A stretch of 64,000 nucleotides of DNA from Zantedeschia hybrid cultivar (lineage: Eukaryota > Streptophyta > Magnoliopsida > Alismatales > Araceae). Numbering within the stretch: position 1 is the first letter of the stretch; every line of letters begins with the position of its first letter. The position numbers and the translations under genes were made by a program. Shown piece after piece: positions 44,251-55,346 of this stretch. Below the pieces are notes generated by a model, which saw only the letters and a program-made list of their open reading frames with translations, searched no databases and was not told the DNA's origin. Location of the stretch: the NCBI GenBank assembly GCA_030544215.1, contig JARZZO010000003.1:21337879-21401878 (forward strand), in the 5' to 3' direction.

Positions 44251-45044
44251 TTGAGGTATTCTTTGCAATTCCTCTTCTAATGCCCTTTCTGGTGACAGTA
44301 GAAGCAATCACCTTTCTCAGCACTTTTACCTTTGTCTTTCTTGACAACCTTTTCCTTTTTCTGAATCTTGTTCTTATTCTTTCGAAAAGCTTGGACTGCA
44401 AGTCGTTTTATGTTGGTCTTACCAACCATGAGGACTTGGGTTTATCCTTCACAAGGTTCCCCTCAGCAGTCTTTAACATGTTCAGGAGTTCAGCTAAGGT
44501 GGCCTGGATCTTGTTCATGTTAAAAATTAACGACGAACTGAACATATGACGGTGGAAGTGAAGACAACACGAGGTCTGTGTGCATCTCCTTGGGAAGTGT
44601 AATCCCAAGAGCATCCTGCCTCTCCACCCACTCAATCATCTTCAGCACGTAATTTTGTACTGAAGTTCCCTCTGCCATCTGAGCCTTGAACAGATTCTTC
44701 GATATCTCATATCGTTTGATTCTGCTCTACTCACCAAATAGCTCCTTCAAATGGAGCATGATGGATCTAGCATCCATATCTTCATGTTGCCTCTGCAACT
44801 CATTGCTCATAGAGGTTAACATATAGCATTGGGCCATGGTGGAATCTTCCTTCCATTTTTCATACGCTATCATTTCCTCCTCTGGAGCATCTAATGCTGG
44901 CTCAGCAGGAGGTTCGTTACCCAAGACGTAGGCAATCTGCTCAGACCTAAGGACTATCTTCAGGTTTCTGAGCCAGTCAGAGTAATTGGTGCCTGTCAAA
45001 AGGTTGGCATCAAGTATGCCTCGCAATGGGTTATGGTGCGACAT
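44251..45044 (-). pseudogene. Copia-C gag
   Basis: Starts MSHHNPLRGILDANLL at 45044 and is open to ARSIMLHLKELFGE (44727). After a stop it continues in other frames with VQNYVLKMIEWVERQ, FNMNKIQATLAELLNMLKTAEG, and the zinc knuckle CFYCHQKGH-stop-KRNC at about 44315-44265, where the usual Trp codon is a stop. This is the undeleted counterpart of the miniature gag at 3580-3951. Confidence 0.86.
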
Positions 45045-45227
45045 TCTCGCCTACAGGAGATAATCAATTGATAATTAGCAGATATTCAGATTAACTAAAA
45101 CAAGATATGGTCTTTTATTATCTAGTTTTACTCCTACTAATTTTCGACGGACTGTATAACCTTCAGATCTACAGAACGGGAGACACCGACTGTCTCCTAG
45201 TGGGGATCAGAATCTTCAAGCATCACA

Positions 45228-45544
45228 GTATGACCTTAGGTAAACACGTAGTATCATACCGCTATCTCAGAGCAATCATCTCATGATAATTGCAACTCCT
45301 TGCAATATCCGATCATATTTCGGCTCCCAAGTTTAATGGTCCCGGGTAAACACAGTAGACCATTATCCCCGGTCTAAGCTTTACCATCAATACGTGACAG
45401 AGTAAAGTAGAAATATAGTTCCCAGGTAAACACGTAGATAACTATATCGTTCCTCTACTCTTATCCAAAGGCATCTAATGCCATGATCAACAGTCCTCTC
45501 AACAGACAATGGCAGACCTCGGGTAAACACATAGTATCTGCCAT
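45228..45544 (-). other. Four leader hairpins with constant loop and different stems
   Basis: Stem pairs: 45228-45233 / 45254-45259 (GTATGA/TCATAC), 45334-45341 / 45358-45365 (TAATGGTC/GACCATTA), 45413-45420 / 45440-45447 (ATATAGTT/AACTATAT), 45509-45516 / 45537-45544 (ATGGCAGA/TCTGCCAT). The loops all contain GGTAAACAC followed by RTAG or AGTA. The stems share no sequence but each pairs perfectly. Another inverted repeat, CTGTA/TACAG, is at 45152-45174 and is shared with the Copia-B leader. Confidence 0.85.
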
Positions 45545-46619
45545 GACTGAATTAAGTTCTATTGATCATATTGATGGAGAGCCACGCGGTGCATTCTCAA
45601 TGACTCGCGCTACGGCTTAGAGTTTGTAACGAAGGTTTTACTTATTTAGTTTGGTCTCATCCTAGGTGATAGTATTAAATATATCGAATATATTATAAAT
45701 ACTAATAATCTAGCAAATATTAAGCACACGCATCACATACATGTCATTAGTGTCGTCATGGACGGCACTGCGGTTTGACTTGAGCCAGACAGTCAAACGC
45801 ACACACATGCACAATATAACAACTTATATCATGAGTCTGCAAACCCATGGATTCAATGAACTCCTTCATTTTCATCTGGTCGGCAGTTGTGGATCATCCT
45901 CGCTCCGCGCACACCCGCCTCGATCAAATTACATCATAATTCTCAATTACATAATAATTCAAAGAGGAAGCCTTATGGCGATTACATCGAGGAGGAAGGT
46001 AGAAGTACAATGGAATATGAGAGGGAGAGGTTCGCAGACCTCTATTTATTAATAAACAATAAACCACACAATCACATTCCACATCCACAATTAATGCTCG
46101 TCTATGACCACCATGTGTTTTAGTTAAACAAACCACACATGAATTGCACATCAAATGGCTAAATAAAATTTTCGAAAATAACTAATTTTGGGTTTCATAA
46201 AACCAGGGACCAATCAAAAATTGGATTTAGACTTTTCGAAAACTTTTACAGTTTAAACATGCTAATTTAAATCAAATTCAAACAAGCAGTTATAACACAT
46301 CATATGCATAAAAATTCTAAAATTTAAATATCTAGAATATTCCATGCAAATATGACAAGCTTAATCTAACTATTAGATTAATAAAGTCATTAAACAACTA
46401 GATTAATCATTATCTTATTAAAATCTAACATTTAGATTATCTAGTTATAAATAATCATCAATTCAACATTTAAATCAATAATTAATTATAACTATAAACT
46501 TCAATTAAGATAATGACGTTAATCAATTGCAATGGGTCTCAAAAAGGTTAAATTGAATAAGAAATTTGATTTCAAAACATTTTTGAAAATATAAAGTTTA
46601 AAACAATTTAATCATATTA

Positions 46620-47100
46620 AAACCGGGGTTTTAAAACCATCCAGGTGGCTCAGCCCACCCGTGGCTGAGCCATGGCTCAGCCCAGCTGAGCCATGGACTC
46701 TGACCAGGGTGCCTGGCTCGGGCCAGGGGGGGGGGGTCCATGGGCTCAAACCCGGTCTTAGCCCGGCCCCCCGGTTCGGTCGGACCGTGCGGCTAGGGAA
46801 CCCTAGCCGCACGAGCCCGAGCCCTCCCCCTTCACCCCCGGCGGCGCCACGTTGCAGGAAGCCGTGGGGGAAGGGGAGGGTGGCCGGCGACGGCACCATT
46901 GCCTAGGGCCACCGGACCGTCGCCGGTCACCCCCACCGGCGCCGTACGATGCCGTTAAAGCTTCCTCCCCCCCTTTTGTTCCCTTTAAAATTCTATGGAA
47001 CCGTGGGAAGGGGAGGGCTTCAACGGCCGGTCACCACCGGAAAAGCCTCATCGGCGGCATGGGTGATGTCGGTGGTGGCCAGTAGAACCCCCTGGTCGTA
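46620..47100. other. GC-rich block in the Copia-C leader
   Basis: Abrupt change from AT-rich DNA to CpG-rich sequence with GGCTCAGCC / GGCTGAGCC repeats and a perfect palindrome GGCTGAGCCATGGCTCAGCC at 46663-46682. It may be captured host DNA; no protein family was recognised. Confidence 0.45.
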
Positions 47101-47350
47101 CCAGGTTCCTTCTTTGATGCCTAGCATCTAAAAAAAAATCACTCGTGCAACATCCTTTGAGTGTCGTTCTTCATCCCACAAAGAACACGAGATACCCCAA
47201 AAAAAAAATTTACGATTTCGCAGAAATAAAATTAATATAATTAATTTTATCAATCTCATGAATATTATTTCTCCAACAGAATCATAAAAATTGCATGGAA
47301 TATAACTAGAAAATTAAATTTCAGAATCTGAAACGGCGAAGAACACAGTG

Positions 47351-47370
47351 ATAACCTGGCTCTGATACCA
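47351..47370 (-). other. Primer-binding site of Copia-C, initiator Met-tRNA
   Basis: In the element sense, TGGTATCAGAGCCAGGTTAT one base after the 5' LTR, a long match to the initiator Met-tRNA 3' end. Confidence 0.92.
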
Positions 47371-47371
47371 A

Positions 47372-48538
47372 TGTTGGGATCGCTGTGTCGGGATCCGACC
47401 GAAAAACGCAGCAGAATAATATGTTCGGGATCGGATCCATCTCGTTTCGATCGTTAAAATAAAACCGGAGAAAATCGAGTTCACCTTGCGCGGATTCGAA
47501 TCCGCGTTCGTTTTCCGGTTTTGTCGGAGCGATGCCGCAAGTCGCGCAGATGCCCGACCTCTAGCGGAATCCATGCGGTTCTCCTCGCGATGGATCGTCC
47601 TCGCTTCCTCGCTCGCTACGGCGTTCGTAGATCCCGTCTGGCTGCGCGTAATCTGCCGCGACATGCGGATTCTGAATCTCCCGTCGGACGGAAGCCGGAG
47701 CAGTCGGGAACCGCACGCCCAGAAGAGAGTGAAAGAGAGAAAGAACGAATGACGGCTAGGTCAGGGTTGCTGGCCCCGGACGTAGAATCAATTCTTTTAT
47801 AATAAGTCAGTTTGCAGTTTTTCATAAAAACCCAGACTTATCCGAAATCCTGTCGGATTATCCATCGACTTGAAAACCATTTGCGTGTGACCCTCTAGGC
47901 CCAAATACCAGTCCAGTTAATAGCCCATTAAGTCCAGTAACCCTTTAGTGACCCACTGAATTAATTAATATCCTTATATTCAATTAATCAGCCGAATTTA
48001 ATGTCCCACAATAAATTCGGACGGACTGCCGATCACGTTGGATGCCAAGCAACATCGCGTGATCTTGGATGGCACTGGGGTTATCGCAACCCTCTATTGG
48101 AACCTTTCTGTCGGCGGTTAGCGCGCGGGTATATCCTTCATCCGTGCAATGTTCCCGAATCGACCTAGGGCATGGTTTTCTGTTAAACCCTATTTGGTCG
48201 ATTCACTTGAATCAGATGCCGCTAATCTGAATCCGATAACTCCTTATCGATTACAAAGTCTGCCCTGGCCAGGGACTTTAAGCGCATCATTTCCGGAACT
48301 TTCTCTCTCAAACTACCGAGAGCGGATGATCCCGTATTGAACACACAATTACCTTCGAGGGCATTTCCCTGAACCCGATCGCTTGACTTATTGATAACCC
48401 ATGGTTAGGCATTCGTTCGTCAAAGTCAAAGCTCAGAAACCTACCAACAAGATATCTTTGGAGTCTCAGGTCCAAGGATCATCCACGCAACCGTGACAAA
48501 TGAATCGAGCTGGTTAACAGTGAGGTGATTACCATCCA
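47372..48538 (-). repeat. Copia-C 5' LTR (truncated)
   Basis: Matches 37703-38868 of the 3' LTR and then breaks off at ACCATCCA, so the promoter-side roughly 380 bp are missing. Confidence 0.9.
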
Positions 48539-49050
48539 AACAAAACGTTATTTTTTTGCAGAATCTCAGGTAGCAAACATCAGAGAAAATTGCCTGAAAG
48601 ACGTCGAGTACAGACGACGCGTTATAAAACTGGCCGTTGTTCCTAGACGCTTTTCAGGTCGCAGAATCAACAATTAAGGAGGAATATCTGGATAGATTCC
48701 TCCTCAAACAAACAGGATGAAAGTAGTAAATAATCGGCTCATGCGATTCTTTTATTTTATTTTATTTTTAACAGGATAATTTCATCAGATAAACAACTAA
48801 AATATCAATCAATCACACAATCTTCTTATCACAACCACAACTTTCCAATCAATCAAATAGGGAGGGCAAGATCTTGCCACAAGGGTGTGCACGTGGTGCA
48901 CGTAGGAATAACAATTAAATTAAAAACTCACCGATCGGTGAGGGTGTGTCGAGAGACACAGGTAGTGCACAGAGGGTGCCAGATTGATGAAAAGCAAGAA
49001 CAAAGATTAAAAGATGGCGAGACCAAGTCCCACCGTGATCGTCAAAAAGC
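48539..49050 (-). other. Gypsy-E leader adjoining the 5' LTR
   Basis: Just downstream of the LTR the element-sense sequence is GACGATCACGGTGGGACTTG, in the position of a primer site; the tRNA was not assigned. Two palindrome units lie at 48593-48627 and 48627-48658. Confidence 0.6.
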
Positions 49051-50318
49051 TATGAGTGCTCAAATCCGGTGTGTGATTTTCATGAGGATTATGTTGATTA
49101 TGTGACAAATAAACCTATTAAAAACTAAGTGAATGTGATCGCCATAAACTTTTAACTAAAAAGTTACAAAAGAAAAGATTGATCGCCTACCTATTTCGGA
49201 ATTAGGAGATGTTGGAGTCTTTGATTCTCCTCCTTTAGTTGGCTGAAGGAAAAGTGCCCTTCTGACTTTGTTCTTGCTTTGGATGCTTATCGGACTTTGA
49301 GGATCATCCAGCTTGATTCCCTCTTTCTTTGATCTTCTTAATCTCCTTTTGTACCTTGCAAGAAACAAGATGAACGAAAATAATAAGAACTCAAGCAAAG
49401 GTAGTATCTCTTTTAATGAAGATTTTGATCATGCAACTTGAACAAAGAATTCACTTGTTTAATAGTCTTTTAAACCCCTTTAAACAAATAGTTTTGAAAT
49501 TATGCTAGTGAGTGTGTGTTGCATGAAGTGATGTGATGAATGAGATTTTGAACTAATATGATGATGAAACAAATAGAGATTAATAAAAAGAACTAAATTG
49601 GATGGCCCCTGGGAAGTCTTGGTTCTTGAAAGTTCTTGAATGGACGAAGACCGGATGAAGAAAGGATGCAGACTCCTGGAAGTAGCAGCAGCGTCTCGAT
49701 CCTTCAGCGTTTGGACGTCGTCTCTCTCAAAGAATCGCACCGATAATCACCAATTATCACTATCATCACTAACTTTTTAATGACCAAAGGGTTGGGTATT
49801 TATAGGCTTTAAGTTCACGCATTCGCGATTACTTACAGATTAACATGAAGAGTTTGAAGTTAATCCAATTAAGAAACATATGAACGCAGCCTGATTCATC
49901 TTTATTTGTAATTATCAAAAACACATCGCCCATGGGAGACGTCTTTTAGCTTAATTAGGATAAGGATAAACATCGGGAAGAAGAAGCAAAATCAGCTTAG
50001 GAAACCTAAATGGTGTCGTGCATGGCAGACGCCTTTTAGTTTATTAATAAATAAATTAAAAATCAAAATAAGAATAAAACCTAAAAGGCGTCTTTACAGG
50101 TCGACGTCTTTTAGAATTTTTCATATTTGATTAAAAATCTGAGTTTAAATGAATTTTATTAATAAACTTAAATTATGTATGTCTGACCGATGTCATTTAG
50201 ATAATTAATTCAGAAAGATAATAAAAATTAACTAATGATTAAATATCAGACCATTTTGAGGTATTATTATATGATATGAAATTTACTCAAAAATGATGTC
50301 AAAATTAGCGTGTCTACA
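49051..50318 (-). repeat. Gypsy-E 5' LTR
   Basis: 1,268 bp, TGTAGACACGC...GCACTCATA on the minus strand; the terminal CA is mutated to TA. Pairs with 14153-15419. The TATA box complement is at 49797-49804. Confidence 0.9.
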
Positions 50319-50323
50319 ACGTC
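50319..50323. other. Target-site duplication of Gypsy-E (right)
   Basis: ACGTC, identical to 14148-14152. Confidence 0.88.
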
Positions 50324-50632
50324 ATCCTCGACAAACGCCATTCAGGCGACAGGACGAGGTCGTACTCTGGCAGAATATCTGAATCGCATCGTTCATCCAA
50401 GACGCCATTCAGACGACATGACCGGGGCTGTGCACATGTGCCCCAGCGCCCGCATACACGGCACAGCAGCAATCTATCTAAATGGCATCCGTATAGCCCG
50501 ACGCCGTTCTAAATGGCGTCGTACACCCCATACATCATTTAGAAGGTACGCCCCAGACCCATTGGGGCCCAAACCAAGGGGTCTGGCTCCGAAACTGACC
50601 CGATAATTATACACGAAAGCTCAGTCCTTACA
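50324..50632 (-). repeat. Gypsy-D LTR, proximal part (copy 3)
   Basis: The minus strand begins TGTAAGGACTGAGCTTTCG at 50632 and carries palindrome units (50348-50431 and 50478-50552). It continues at 14152 on the far side of Gypsy-E. Confidence 0.87.
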
Positions 50633-51039
50633 TCCTCCCCACCTTAAGAAAATTTCGCCCTTGAAATTGTAACCACTCGAATGACAACCACTGTTGACAA
50701 TTCCACACCGGTAACATGGTTCACATCAATCGCCCTCACTAATCACACTCCTCCATAGGACTCCGTATAATCGGTTGATCTCATTAACACTAAGCTAACC
50801 ACGTTCTATGATTCTACAAACACTGATGGACTAATACAACAATTCATTAGCCTTACGAGGCACATATTCCAAAATTGATTCTCCATCATGTCTAAAATAC
50901 ATAAAAAGTGCCATAAGAGCTCACAACTACAACCTAAAAGATAAGACAAAAGTCTTCATCTCGCCCAGCATCTCGGACCTCTTCTAAGAAAACACACAAC
51001 ACCGCTCTAGGTCCTGGGCTTCTTCTAACCACTTGGCTC
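50633..51039 (-). other. Gypsy-D copy 3 polypurine tract and post-gag region
   Basis: The polypurine tract reads TTCTTAAGGTGGGGAGGA in the element sense, next to the LTR. The remainder aligns with the post-gag regions at 31381 and 59259. No pol is present. Confidence 0.75.
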
Positions 51040-51642
51040 CTAACCTATCTCATTCTGCTGGGGACAGTTTCTCACAAGATGTCCCTTCTTACCACAGCCA
51101 AAACAGCTACCAGTGACCAATGGACATATCCGATCACCATGTTGCCTACCAAAATGGGGACAATGATCTGCCGCATCATGACCCGCTTCCTGCTGTTTGC
51201 TAGCCACAGTCTGCATCTGCCGAACCGAACCGTCTTCGTCTTCATCATAAAGCATCCCCTGGAATCCGGACCCAAAGGAACTTGAACGGTCTGTCGAAAG
51301 AATCGCCGATTTGTTCTTGCTCTATTGCTGCCCTTGTGCTGACCGCTCCATCTCTTTCACTATTTGTTGGAATTGAGTCTCCACTGCTGCTGCGCACCGA
51401 ACTACTGATGCAAGATCACTACAACAATGGGATGCCACCATTCCCCTCAGATCGTATCGGAGTCCATCCACAAATCTCTCCGTTCGACGTTCCTCATTCT
51501 CAGATATATGTAGAATGAACCTTCCCACAACCACAAATTTCATCTGATATTCAAAGTGAATCCCCTAAGCTCTTATAAATTCTCTCTCGCAATACTCATG
51601 TCTACCAAGCTCTAACACTCGCCGAGTACGTGGAGAAGGAGG
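51040..51642 (-). pseudogene. Gypsy-D copy 3 gag (truncated by Copia-A)
   Basis: Minus strand. Readable parts are YQMKFVVVGRFILHISENEE, RTERFVDGLRYDLRGMVAS (51543-51322) and, after a frameshift, the zinc knuckle CFGCGKKGHLVRNC (51255-51040). The preceding CPRC motif has become CPHF. Upstream homology continues in fragments to 51642, where the Copia-A LTR begins; the amino-terminal half is absent from the window. Confidence 0.82.
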
Positions 51643-53227
51643 TGTAAGGAATCGACAGGAACGCAGCGGAAATAAAAATGATTCCATTGTATCGGTTGCT
51701 GGGGTCGTAAAACGGACATTAAAATCTAAGCGGGAAGAACAGTTCTTCACCTTTGTGGGGTTTCGAATCTCCCGTGGATGATGCCGACTCGGTAATCGCG
51801 CACGCGCACGATCTCTAGAGGTATCCATACGAGTTCCCGTAGCAGACGCGATTTCCTCCTCGACTTGAGTGCTCCGACCAGATCTCAAATCCACCATGCG
51901 CGGAGAGAGACAGATCCACTCCAAGAGAGAGAGAAGGAGAGAGAGAGAGGAGAGAGAGAATCTGGGGAGTAAAATTCGTCCAACTAACTTTTTACCACTC
52001 CCCCTTGTCCCTCCTTATATAGAAATAAAGATAAGCACAACAATTAATCCTCATGATTATCCAAGAGTTTGGCCTTGGATAATTTTCCATTAAATCCTCA
52101 TGTTTATCCTGCAGCTTTTCACAAAAACCCAGATAAGCATGAAATTTAACATTTCTCACCGTCTGACGAGAACTCTTATGTGTGTGACCCTCTAGGCCCA
52201 TATATCAGTCTGGTTGCAGGCCCATTAAACTTAGAACTGTTTCTTGAGTTTAATATTTATTAATTAACATTTAAACATCACATGTTAAATGATTAATTTA
52301 ATAAACAAGTGAATTATCATCTGATGATCAAATCACTTGGCCTTCTGATCATGAACAGCAGCAAACACTACCTCATGATCCCAGAAGATATAAGGGATAC
52401 TTTTCCCTTCAATTGAACCTTTCCGTCTGCCGATACCGCACAGATATAATCCTTCACTCATGCAATGTCCCGATAACGCAAGGGTATGGTTTTATAGTCA
52501 AACCCTCTATCGCATTATCCAGATGGATTCCAGTACACAGTTAATATCTAGAAAGACATCTCTTTCATTTGACCCTGGCCAGGGATTTCTGTGTACACAT
52601 CCATGGGACATTCTCTCTCCAGTCTTATACCAAGAGTGAGTGATCCCTTGTTGTTCACTCAATTACCTTCGCAAGCTTTCCACTGTATCTGAAAGACCGA
52701 TTATGGTGGACTTAATGGTTAAATCCCACGAGTCAGAGAATCAAGATACAATGGTCCACAAACAAGGTATCATTGGTGACTCAAGTCTATGACCAACTGT
52801 GCTACTGCAACGATTGAATTTCCTGATTGACTAATAGGTATAATTACCATCTAGGAATTCTTATTTGGGTCTGTTCAGTGAACTCATTCTCTAATGAGCA
52901 CCCACTTATTTGTCTTAGTGTCACCACACGAGTGAATGTGAGATCATTCACCCTCATCATATGAGCAGACATAACTTGTGTCGATCTTATCGGATATTTA
53001 ATGTCCATCTCAAATATCCTATGATCGAGAACTGTTTAAGACAATCGCCTTAGGATATTGATCTCACTATCATGATCTCATCATGATTCAATATCCCATA
53101 CATTTGTCTATGGACCTTCATTACGATAGTCGTTTGCGAGAACTATTAAATGAAGAAATAATTGCCTTTATTAGTAATCTGAACTAGAATGTACAATGAT
53201 TGGCTTTGAGGCCACCCAATTCTAACA
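51643..53227 (-). repeat. Copia-A 3' LTR (minus-strand element)
   Basis: 1,585 bp, minus strand TGTTAGAATTGGG...GATTCCTTACA. Belongs with the pol to its right. The flanking GGAGG (51638-51642) is the candidate target duplication; the partner is outside the window. Confidence 0.92.
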
Positions 53228-53241
53228 TTCTTCCACTTGGA
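53228..53241 (-). other. Polypurine tract of the minus-strand Copia-A element
   Basis: In the element sense, TCCAAGTGGAAGAA just before the LTR. Confidence 0.75.
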
Positions 53242-54849
53242 CTATAGCCAATCACCCATGTGTCTAAGTCTCATAGACTTAAGGTGACGTTCTAAATTGT
53301 TTTGAGACAATGGCTTAGTCAAAGGATCTGCTACATTATCTTCAGATGAGACTTTCTCAACTACTATATCTCCTTGGGCGATGATCTCACGAATCAGATG
53401 AAATCGTCTCAGAATGTGCTTTGACTTCTGATGTGATCTTGGCTCCTTCGCTTGAGCTATTGCCCCATTGTTGTCACACAATAATGGAACAGGATCTGAA
53501 ATGCTTGGAATGACTCCAAGCACCGAGATGAACTTCTTCATCCAAACTACCTCCTTGGCCGCTTCAGCTGCAGCAATGTATTCTGTTTCGGTCGTCGAAT
53601 CTGCAGTAGTTTCCTGTTTGGAACTCTTCCAACTTACTGCACCTCCATTTAACATTAACACAAATCCAGACATAGATTTGATGTCATCCATATCCGACTG
53701 GAAACTCGAGTCAGTAAATCCTCGAAGTTCCAAGTCGTTTCCTCCATAAACGAGAAATAGATCCTTAGTCCTTCTCAAGTATCTAAGGATACATTTCACC
53801 GCCTTCCAGTGTTCCTCACCTGGATCAGCCTGATATCTACTAGTGACACTTAATGGGTGCGCCACATCAAGCCTAGTACACAGCTTTGCATGCCTCATAG
53901 GAACGAGGCCTCTCTTGGAATTTTCCATGCCAAAACTTTTGACTATGGTATCTATGTACATAGATTGGGACAAGCCAAGCATCCTTTTGAACCTATCTCG
54001 ATAGATCCATATTCCCATAATATATGATGCTTCTCCCAAATCTTTCATGGAGAAGTTTTTGGATAACCAGGCCTTTACTGATGACAGCATTCCTACATCA
54101 TTCCCAATGAGTAGAATGTCATCAACATAAAGTACCAAAAAGGTAACTGCGCTCCCACTAACCTTTTTGTATACATAAGGTTCATCTTCATTCTTAATGA
54201 AGTCATAAGATTTGATTGCTTCATCAAATCTTAAGTTCCAAGTTCGGGATGCTTGCTTTAATCCATAGATGGATCTTTGCAGCTTGCATACCTTGCTTGA
54301 ATGTTCTTTGGAAGTGAATCCTTCAGGTTGTATCATATACACCTCTTCTTGAAGGTTCCCGTTAAGGAATGCTGTTTTCACATCTATTTGCCATATTTCA
54401 TAATCATAGAATGCAGCGATCGCAAGAAGTATTCTGATTGACTTAATCATGGCAACTGGAGAAAAGGTTTCGTCATAGTCAACACCTTGCCTTTGACGAT
54501 ATCCTTTTGCTACAAGCCTTGCCTTGTATGTGTCAATTTGTCCATCTGCCCCGATCTTTCTTTTAAAGATCCATTTACTGCCAATAGGTACCATACCTTC
54601 TGGCAGATCAACCAAGTTCCAAACTTGGTTGGCATATATGGACTGAATTTCAGAATCCATTGCCTCTTGCCTTTTTTCTGATTCATGACTATTTATGGCT
54701 TCTAGGTAGGTTTGAGGATCATCATCCTCATTTAAGTTCACTTTTGGTTTGCCTTCATCGATATGTCCAACATATCTTTCATGCTGCTTAGGCACTCTAC
54801 CTGATCTGCGAACCTTTTGTGTATCATCTTGAACAAGTTCTTGAGTCAA
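53242..54849 (-). pseudogene. Copia-A reverse transcriptase and RNase H (open, 535 codons)
   Basis: The longest intact frame of the copia elements here. Order: linker (RRSGRVPKQHERYVGHIDEG), RT (WNLVDLPEGMVPIGSKWIFK, IDVKTAFLNGNLQEEVYM, KVCKLQRSIYGLKQASRTW, LVLYVDDILLIGND with YVDD intact), RNase H (GFTDSSFQSDMDDIKS, TTADSTTETEYIAAAEAAKE, LLCDNNGAIAQAKEPRSHQ) and the normal end HMGDWL. At PMRHAKLCTRLDVA about 40 residues (the GISLSKEQ...GSIMYAM stretch of relatives) are missing in frame, so RT-connection function is doubtful. A single TAA (54850-54852) separates it from integrase upstream in the same frame. Confidence 0.9.
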
Positions 54850-54852
54850 TGG

Positions 54853-55346
54853 TTAAGAAGATGAACCAGTGTTGATTTGTGAGTCTAGAATTTCTTCCAA
54901 TTCTATCTTGCTCCCACTGTCTTCTTTTGAAAGATATTCTTTCTCTAAGAAGACAGCTCTTTTTGCGACAAACACCCTTTGATCGCTGGGCTGATAGAAG
55001 TAATATCTAAAAGTCTCTTTTAGATATCCCACAAATCTACATTTCTCTGTCCTGGAATCCAATTTGTCTGGATCATGTCTTTTGACATGTGCAGGACAAC
55101 CCCAGACTCTAACGTACTTAAAGTCTGGTTTCTTTCCTTTCCATATCTCATATGGAGTGGAAGGTACTGATTTACTCGGAACTTTGTTCAACATATATGC
55201 AGCAGTCAACAGTGCATATCCCCATAACGAGATTGGAAGTTTGGCATAACTCATCATGGATCGTACCATATCTAATAGAGTACAATTTCTCCTTTCCGAT
55301 ACACCATTTAACTGAGGTGTATAGGGAGGAGTCCACTGAGACAAAA
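54853..55346 (-). pseudogene. Copia-A integrase, carboxyl part (cut by Gypsy-D)
   Basis: Reads WTPPYTPQLNGVSERRN (catalytic glutamate kept), MLNKVPSKSVPSTPYEIW and WGCPAHVKRHDPDKLDSRTE, down to the linker. At 55347 it is interrupted exactly at the TG of a Gypsy-D LTR. The rest of the element should lie to the right of the window if this is a simple insertion. Confidence 0.9.

Larger units (their letters stand above)
45045..47350 (-). other. Copia-C untranslated leader
   Basis: 2.3 kb between the primer site and gag. Next to gag (45100-45560) lies a structured part with repeated hairpins. 45600-46600 is AT-rich. 46620-47100 is sharply GC-rich and includes a perfect 20-bp palindrome (46663-46682). 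No supported gene; frames in the GC-rich part are low complexity. Confidence 0.65.
37703..48538 (-). mobile_element. Copia-C element
   Basis: Minus strand: 5' LTR (47372-48538, truncated), primer site, 2.3-kb leader, gag, protease, integrase, RT, RNase H, polypurine tract and 3' LTR (37703-39247). It lies in the leader of Gypsy-E. The first roughly 380 bp of the 5' LTR and its target duplication are deleted, so the insertion cannot be confirmed by matching flanks. A solo Copia-A LTR sits in its 3' part. Confidence 0.87.
14153..50318 (-). mobile_element. Gypsy-E (Tat/Ogre-like) element with nested insertions
   Basis: A minus-strand Ty3/gypsy element. From 5' to 3' it has an LTR (49051-50318), leader, gag (37313 downwards), pol (RT, RNase H, archaeal-type RNase H, integrase), a long 3' noncoding region and an LTR (14153-15419). 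The 36-kb span includes Copia-C, Gypsy-D and Copia-B copies and an unresolved gypsy-like block. Identity of the element is supported by matching LTR pairs in the same orientation, ACGTC on both sides, and continuity of the interrupted Gypsy-D LTR across the two ends. The protease and upstream pol segment are not found and were probably lost in the rearranged 20926-34492 interval. Confidence 0.85.
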
